This document shows, one piece after another, positions 58,553-64,000 of a stretch of 64,000 nt of DNA. The DNA comes from Parietichytrium sp. I65-24A. Its lineage: Eukaryota; Sar; Bigyra; Thraustochytrida; Thraustochytriidae. Both the position numbers and the translations under genes were made by a program. The stretch is taken from NCBI GenBank assembly GCA_012862575.1, contig BLSF01000001.1, positions 558,001 through 622,000 of the forward strand, read 5' to 3'. The notes below the pieces were generated by a model. The model was not told the DNA's origin. It searched no databases and saw only the letters and a list, made by a program, of their open reading frames with translations. The number at the start of each line of letters is the position of its first letter. Positions within the stretch are counted from its first letter, which is position 1.

Positions 58553-61500
58553 ATGGTTCTCTCCGGTCTGCTGAAAAAGGTGCTGGACAAATTTGCGGAC
58601 GAGTATCTGGAAGGCAAGTATGACGTAGCTGTGAGCCTCTTCGGGGCCCATGCAGTCTCACTGGAGAACTTGGAGCTCAAATGCTCCACTTTGAATGACC
58701 TGATCTTTTCGCAAGGGCTACCTTTGCAGCTCTCCCGGGGCCACATCGGATTGGCCCAGCTGGACGTTCCATTCGCGCGACTAGGGTCCAAACCAGTGCG
58801 CCTACGTGTTTCAGATGTCTTGCTACTCGGAAGATTCACTGTGGAAGGAGAGTGGAACGAGCAGAAAGCGGCCGAGGAGATAGACAGCGCGGTCCGAGCG
58901 GCGATTGCAGGACTTTTGGCAGCTGCACACCCACCTACGGAGAGCGAACTGTTGGCGGCTGGCAATGAAGGTGGCCTCGGGTACTTTACGAGCATGGGCA
59001 TGTTGAATCGAACATTGACCCGAATTCTCGACAACATTGAGGTGGTCTTGGAAAATGTCACTTTGCGGATAGAAATGCCCTGGGTGCGAGAACCCCTTCG
59101 TACGTTCGGCAAGCCAAATGGCGGTGCTGAGCCTCACGGGCGCAGATTTCGTCAACAGGGGGTTTATTTCGGCGGCCTGCCTCGGGAGTGGAGCCCGAGA
59201 CAGGATCCGTGCCTTGCTATAGAGGCTCATGTCGCGAAAGCAAGTATGATTACCACCAACGAGAACTGGGAGCCACATTTCGATGACGACTGCGACTTTA
59301 TTGTATTTAAACTTGTTTGCCTGGATGGGGTGTACCTACGAATGATTCCTAATACCGAGTCTCTGGAGAAGGCCGACTCTACCGACGCTTCCGATATTGA
59401 TGACGGGGCGGCTCGAGACCCGATCAACAAAATTGTCAAACGCTACACAGCGTCTCTGAAGATAAACGAGGCTGTAGTACCCGTTATTTCACCATTTGCA
59501 ATGGACCTTCGTGCTCGGCTGAACACCGCCTTCCATGTTGGACCAGCTGAGCCGCACAGACTTGACGGACGTCTGAAAATCACGCCCATCACTGTTGGGA
59601 TTGGACAAGTCGAGCTCGAGCACACGATGCTGGTGTTCAGCCACTTTGCACGCCACGGTGTTTGGTACTCACGTGTCGAAGACAGGAGAAGGCGCACATA
59701 TGATAAAGTGCTTGTTTCCAGACGAGCCCAGACCAACACGTCTCCTCATATGGAGTACAAAAGCCTGTGTGCACGGCGGGCGAAATTGTATGCCACGAAA
59801 AATGCGCAGAATGAGGTCGCTCAATTCAATGCAAAGCCTGAGCTGAAAAATCTGGAGATATGGCTGCCTTTCGAAATCGTGGAGAAAACGATTGCCGACG
59901 CGGCGAGCAAATCGTACACACAAAAGCGCTTTAGAATGCGCAGGTCGGTCTCATCCAGTAGGAACAGCGATTCGGACGCACTGGATTCGCACGAATCTTC
60001 ACTAAATACGAGCTATGGGGAACGGAGGCACGGGCGTAACCACAGTGATTCAAGAGCCTCAGGCGAACTTCGCGGTATCTCAGACGGCGCTTGGAAACAC
60101 GAAGCTATGGTGGCTGCTTCCGGGTGGAGCAAAAACCAAGGAGACAGCCCGTCGTCCTCACAGAGGGGCACGCCTCCAAGGCACGCTCACATCCGAACCG
60201 ATGCCGACCAGGAGGATGATGAAGAAGAAGAGGAGTGGAAGCAGGCAGCCATGGAACTCGAATCAAGCTTTGCTCCAAAGCCATCTAAGCATGGCGTGCC
60301 AGCACCGTTTGAACTGCGTCCTGACGAAATTGAAATCACGTTCACTGAGCAAGAACTTGGCATAGTTCTGGACCAAAGCATAGCCTCAGACGCGGTTGCT
60401 GTGGTCTCTTGCATCCCCGGCTCCCAAGCCGCCCGCACCAGACTTATCGAGCCTGGTATGGTGATTACTGCCATCCGGGGCTACTCTACGGAGAATATGA
60501 CATGTCGGCAACTTACGAAATCGCTCGATGAAACGAAACGTCCTGTCACGATACGCTTCAAAGGAACAGAAAGAACGGCCCAAGCTGCTTCTAAATTTGT
60601 TAGAGGCACAAAAGTAGACTTTTTCCGGCTCATCGTCGCTTGCGATGGATTGGATCTGACCCTCTACCCTGGCTCCGCTTCCGAGCCATCCAACGCCCCG
60701 GTGACTACCTTGCGCACAATTGGAATTGCGGGTCTATACAATATTCTCTCTGCCGGGGCAGCTGTCGGTCTTTTCAATCGCCTGGCCCACACTGTGGAGA
60801 CCAATATTGAGCTTGGTGTACTCTTCTTGGACGTCATCGATTATTCACAAGTTGCTACCACGCTAGACTCGGGCACGTGCTCCCATCTTCTGTCTTCTGT
60901 GCCATATTACGATGAAAATGGGGTGATGAGTGACCGCTGCCGCTTTGAAAGCGACAATGAGCCATTCTTCTCATCCAAAGACGACGCATTGTTTGACCTT
61001 GGATGGAATCCATTCAAGGACATCAAGGATGACTGTGCCCTCGCTCTTCTTGACAACGAGGCGTGGGTTCGCCACGTATTTGCCTCCAACTTATTCTCGT
61101 GGGTGCGATTTGGTGGAGCGGCCGCACGGAAGGTAGTTGCGGTGCGTTTAAGTGAGGTCTGGTCTGTCACGAAGTCTTTTGATCGCTGGTTAGCACTCGC
61201 CAAAGAAATATGGGCCATGGGCTCCTCAAGCACATTTTTAGCAGTCTCACCTCGCTTTCATCAAGAATTTATCCTTCGTACCAATCGCTACCTGGATATT
61301 GTGGTCTACTCTTTCAAACACCCCCTTGTAAAGTGTTCCATCGACGGGCTCCACCCAGACAACTTAATGGAGACCAACGGGAATGAAAGCGCAGCCGCTG
61401 CGGCTGTGGCCGCTGCAGAGGAGGATTTTCTTAACCGAGGGTCCTCTAACCCGAACTTGAACGCTCAATCTCATGCACACTCGTTTAAGGAGCTGGCGAA

Positions 61501-64000
61501 GAGTGCACCCGCGCTCCCTCAGCCACGGCGGAAGAAGACCTTGTACTTTTCACCTCATCCCTCCTCCAATCATGAGAACGAACTCACGATCGATGTACAG
61601 GTAGGAGATGTTGAAATATGCTTCAGGAAACGACTTGGTATACGATTGTTGCGAATCGGTGAAGACCTGGCAGAATGGACAAAAGATATCTTCGGCTTTA
61701 AGCCGGCCGTCGAAGCAGCTACTGATGTTGCTGAGGACCAGCTCTCGGAGTCCGAGCTCGTCAAGATGGCACTGTCCCCATGGACGTCATTTGATGTTAA
61801 GCGGTTTGAAGTTGAGGCCTGGAGGGTTATCATTCCAAGCGATGCATTTTCTTCACCACCGGTGATTGACAAGCACACCCTCGATCTGGTGGTTCTCACT
61901 GTCGGTCCTATTCATGCCACCAATCCGCCCAGTAAAGGGCGGGAGAGGAGGCAAGACAAATTCCATTTCGAAGGCATCAAGTTTCGGTTAGGTTGCGCTT
62001 TACTCCCAAATCGAACCTTAAAGCGGCAGACATCAAGTCGACAATCCCGGTTCCTTTCTGCCGTGGGAAGTTCTCACTTCTTTGATGCAGTGTCCTCGCC
62101 CGACATCCCTGAATTCGGTCCTTCTGAGGTTGCAAGTCTGAGGTCAGACTCCTCAGACGACATTGATTTTGAGGATGCACGCTCGGAGGCAAGTTCCACT
62201 GGCGAAAACCACATTTCTGAGGAGGACGAAACACTACCTGCCCCACCGTCCTTTCGAGAACTCCGCACACAAAATGAGGATCATAGTTTCCGGGAGATTG
62301 AACCAGGCATGCGGAGGCAGGTAAGTTGGGATTCCAATTCAAGTGCCCGTGTCACACCCGAACCTGTATCGCACGATAAAGTCACGGTGAATTTCTTGTC
62401 ATTTTCAATCGCTTCCTTGAGCATAGGCTTGATGGGCTCGCCGTTTTCACTGTACCCTCTTCAGGTGGAGGCCAAGATTGGTCTTTGCAAGATCTCAATT
62501 TCAGACGCTCAACTCAGACGCATCATGATAATCGCCGGAGCTCTCAGTGCAATTCCTGACGAGTTTTTCAACAGAAGGACAAGTGCGAAATCCGTAGACG
62601 AGCGCGCCGGTCGGATAAAAGCAGACATCACTCGATTTGCAAACTCTACGAACACCGCAGAGGCAATGCAAAAGCTGGAGAGAGGATTATGGACTTGCTG
62701 CTTGCCGCTCTTCTTTTCGCCCAATGACAAAGCTCAACCCAAGAATCAGGGCGAGGAGCATAATTGGGTTTTGGCGCACCCAATAGAGCGCGGGCTTGCA
62801 GAAGAGCTTAACGAGCAGGTGCTTCTTTTTCTCGGAAACGATTTTGGACCGGAAGTCGCTTCAAAAGCCCCTCCGGCATGGATGGCGGGGAAGACATTAG
62901 ACGATGCAATACACCGAGTTGGGGTCTTCTTCTTTGGGCAACAGTGGTCGTCTGAACAAAAGAGTACGAATGATAATGCGAACAAGCCGACTTTAAAAAG
63001 TGTGGCACGGCTTGTTGAGAGAGTGAAGAAAATGCGAAACAGTTTGAGCTCGTTCAAAGCGCGGGGAACGTCGGCCGAGACCATGCACGACCTATCCAAT
63101 GAAAGACGAACTACCTCTCTATCTGCCGGTGCAATCGGGGGAAAGACTGACCTGGGCAAGTCCGCGGAGGATTTTCTCCGCCTCAAACAACTCATGAATA
63201 TGAGAATCCGAGTGGAGGTATCCGACTTGCGCATCTCATTGTTCTCACGCCTGAAAGTCAGACTTCGAAAAGCGACGGGAAGTTTAACATACTCGACGAA
63301 CCCAAACATCACTCGTGTCGGGTTGCGAGTGCACAAAATACGCATCGAGCAGTTTGACGGTTATGATATGAGAGATGTCAATGTTGTCACCCGGCGCCAA
63401 GAAGACGACGATGCCAGTGCAAATAGTTTGGAGATTTTCTATTCCGTCATCACTCCAGAAGCCAATGTCTCCGAAGGCGCGGACCTTTCTAGCGAGTGTC
63501 CAGACGAGGAGGAAGCGATTGGAATGGGGTACAGGGAGAGTAGGTCTAGTTCGACAGAGTCGTCGTTTGTTGACCAGAATCAAGTAAAGCCGGGTGACGT
63601 CTCAGGGTATGCATCAGATAGCGTCTCGCTGTCTGGAAATTTTAGTCCGCTGGACGATTCCGCATTTTCTGTGTCGGACAACGACGCCACCTTCACAGAA
63701 CGCGAGTCATTCCTCAGACATATCGATCGAGCAAGGCGGCGCTTACGGCGACGCTCGGCACGCCTGCACCACGGGATGACTTTGCAGCTCCCCGCTGTTG
63801 CTAAAGTCCTCAGCTCTCTAAAGAAGGTCGAAGAGCTGGTCATTGATGGGGCAGCTTCTAAAGTTCTGGAGGGTAGCTTTCGTTCCAACAAAGCTTTCTC
63901 TGGGGGGGAAGAGCTTTGGGCTAACTTGAAACCGGGCAATACAATGATGGATCGGGCCGCTCTGATTCAAAATACATTATCATCGCTACTCGACAAGGAA
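58553..64000 (+). CDS. VPS13-like bridge lipid-transfer protein with embedded PDZ-like domain (partial)
   Basis: Open from ATG 58553 to the window edge, 1816 codons in one frame with no stop, so the gene continues beyond. The N-terminus matches the chorein domain: MVLSGLLKKVLDKFADEYLE, then VSLFGAHAVSLENLELK, PLQLSRGHIGLAQLDVPF and VLLLGRF (about 1-110). Family knowledge: VPS13, ATG2 and relatives form long hydrophobic grooves that move lipids at membrane contact sites. Later repeats such as LTIDVQVGDVEICF and MRIRVEVSDLRISLFSRLKVRLRKATG fit repeating-beta-groove units. A PDZ-like module sits at about 590-675: ITFTEQELGIVLDQS, a GSQAARTRLIEPGMVITAI stretch and PVTIRFKG. Acidic and Ser-rich low-complexity linkers separate the modules (about 460-580, 1180-1235 and 1640-1700). 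The C-terminal half (DH-like/VAB/ATG2-C regions) is not in view. Confidence 0.8.
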   Translation, partial: MVLSGLLKKVLDKFADEYLEGKYDVAVSLFGAHAVSLENLELKCSTLNDLIFSQGLPLQLSRGHIGLAQLDVPFARLGSKPVRLRVSDVLLLGRFTVEGEWNEQKAAEEIDSAVRAAIAGLLAAAHPPTESELLAAGNEGGLGYFTSMGMLNRTLTRILDNIEVVLENVTLRIEMPWVREPLRTFGKPNGGAEPHGRRFRQQGVYFGGLPREWSPRQDPCLAIEAHVAKASMITTNENWEPHFDDDCDFIVFKLVCLDGVYLRMIPNTESLEKADSTDASDIDDGAARDPINKIVKRYTASLKINEAVVPVISPFAMDLRARLNTAFHVGPAEPHRLDGRLKITPITVGIGQVELEHTMLVFSHFARHGVWYSRVEDRRRRTYDKVLVSRRAQTNTSPHMEYKSLCARRAKLYATKNAQNEVAQFNAKPELKNLEIWLPFEIVEKTIADAASKSYTQKRFRMRRSVSSSRNSDSDALDSHESSLNTSYGERRHGRNHSDSRASGELRGISDGAWKHEAMVAASGWSKNQGDSPSSSQRGTPPRHAHIRTDADQEDDEEEEEWKQAAMELESSFAPKPSKHGVPAPFELRPDEIEITFTEQELGIVLDQSIASDAVAVVSCIPGSQAARTRLIEPGMVITAIRGYSTENMTCRQLTKSLDETKRPVTIRFKGTERTAQAASKFVRGTKVDFFRLIVACDGLDLTLYPGSASEPSNAPVTTLRTIGIAGLYNILSAGAAVGLFNRLAHTVETNIELGVLFLDVIDYSQVATTLDSGTCSHLLSSVPYYDENGVMSDRCRFESDNEPFFSSKDDALFDLGWNPFKDIKDDCALALLDNEAWVRHVFASNLFSWVRFGGAAARKVVAVRLSEVWSVTKSFDRWLALAKEIWAMGSSSTFLAVSPRFHQEFILRTNRYLDIVVYSFKHPLVKCSIDGLHPDNLMETNGNESAAAAAVAAAEEDFLNRGSSNPNLNAQSHAHSFKELAKSAPALPQPRRKKTLYFSPHPSSNHENELTIDVQVGDVEICFRKRLGIRLLRIGEDLAEWTKDIFGFKPAVEAATDVAEDQLSESELVKMALSPWTSFDVKRFEVEAWRVIIPSDAFSSPPVIDKHTLDLVVLTVGPIHATNPPSKGRERRQDKFHFEGIKFRLGCALLPNRTLKRQTSSRQSRFLSAVGSSHFFDAVSSPDIPEFGPSEVASLRSDSSDDIDFEDARSEASSTGENHISEEDETLPAPPSFRELRTQNEDHSFREIEPGMRRQVSWDSNSSARVTPEPVSHDKVTVNFLSFSIASLSIGLMGSPFSLYPLQVEAKIGLCKISISDAQLRRIMIIAGALSAIPDEFFNRRTSAKSVDERAGRIKADITRFANSTNTAEAMQKLERGLWTCCLPLFFSPNDKAQPKNQGEEHNWVLAHPIERGLAEELNEQVLLFLGNDFGPEVASKAPPAWMAGKTLDDAIHRVGVFFFGQQWSSEQKSTNDNANKPTLKSVARLVERVKKMRNSLSSFKARGTSAETMHDLSNERRTTSLSAGAIGGKTDLGKSAEDFLRLKQLMNMRIRVEVSDLRISLFSRLKVRLRKATGSLTYSTNPNITRVGLRVHKIRIEQFDGYDMRDVNVVTRRQEDDDASANSLEIFYSVITPEANVSEGADLSSECPDEEEAIGMGYRESRSSSTESSFVDQNQVKPGDVSGYASDSVSLSGNFSPLDDSAFSVSDNDATFTERESFLRHIDRARRRLRRRSARLHHGMTLQLPAVAKVLSSLKKVEELVIDGAASKVLEGSFRSNKAFSGGEELWANLKPGNTMMDRAALIQNTLSSLLDKE

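Noticed and set aside
1-64000. transposons, retroelements, viral insertions or CRISPR arrays
   Set aside because: No reverse transcriptase, transposase, integrase or capsid signature was seen in the long frames, and the repeats present are simple tandem arrays without CRISPR-like spacers.

Overview
The window is eukaryotic nuclear DNA from a gene-poor, repeat-sprinkled genome with about 20 protein genes in 64 kb. Most genes are single long exons. Four genes need introns to make sense (eIF5A, ketohexokinase, a karyopherin and a membrane protein). These introns are 72-181 bp, GT-AG, and mostly carry a CTRAY-like branch site. The mix of genes includes a GABA-B-type class C GPCR, secreted ectodomains on Pro/Thr-rich stalks, an LPMO-like enzyme with a membrane anchor and a four-repeat cyclic-nucleotide-gated channel. 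This fits a heterotrophic protist. I lean towards a stramenopile of the labyrinthulomycete/thraustochytrid kind, but that is inference from gene content and not a phylogenetic result. No tRNA, rRNA, CRISPR array or clear transposon was recognised.

Layout. 0.7-5.5 kb: two tandem paralogous type I membrane proteins with LamG-like ectodomains and matching C-terminal tails. 5.9-9.1 kb: a HIT-fold protein and Mediator subunit MED6 (both minus). 10.2-13.1 kb: a GT90 glycosyltransferase (plus) facing an unknown three-exon membrane protein (minus). 14.5-16.3 kb: a membrane-anchored LPMO-like protein converging on a secreted degenerate Hint-domain protein. 18.5-25 kb: a TNPO3/IPO13-type karyopherin converging on a large RasGAP-like protein. 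26.1-28.9 kb: a subtilisin-fold protein lacking its catalytic Asp, then a putative glycosyltransferase. 31.4-35.1 kb: a GABA-B-like receptor and eIF5A. 37-45.5 kb: a coiled-coil protein, a Pumilio protein and ketohexokinase. 48.9-57.5 kb: a 2264-residue channel with four 6TM plus cyclic-nucleotide-binding repeats, then a SMYD-like SET protein. 58.55 kb to the edge: an open frame of 1816 codons for a VPS13-like lipid-transfer protein with an embedded PDZ-like domain.

Themes. Several genes concern the cell surface and signalling: two stalked receptors with SH3- and PDZ-ligand tails, an LPMO-like ectoenzyme, a GPCR and a cyclic-nucleotide channel. Several enzyme folds have lost a key catalytic residue (subtilisin, Hint, SMYD/SET and, in part, HIT). 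Intergenic DNA is long (often 1-3 kb) and full of short simple repeats, and one 25-N assembly gap at 48.3 kb is flanked by near-identical copies of the same sequence.

Starts were moved to the first sensible ATG where a longer frame opened only with a non-ATG codon.
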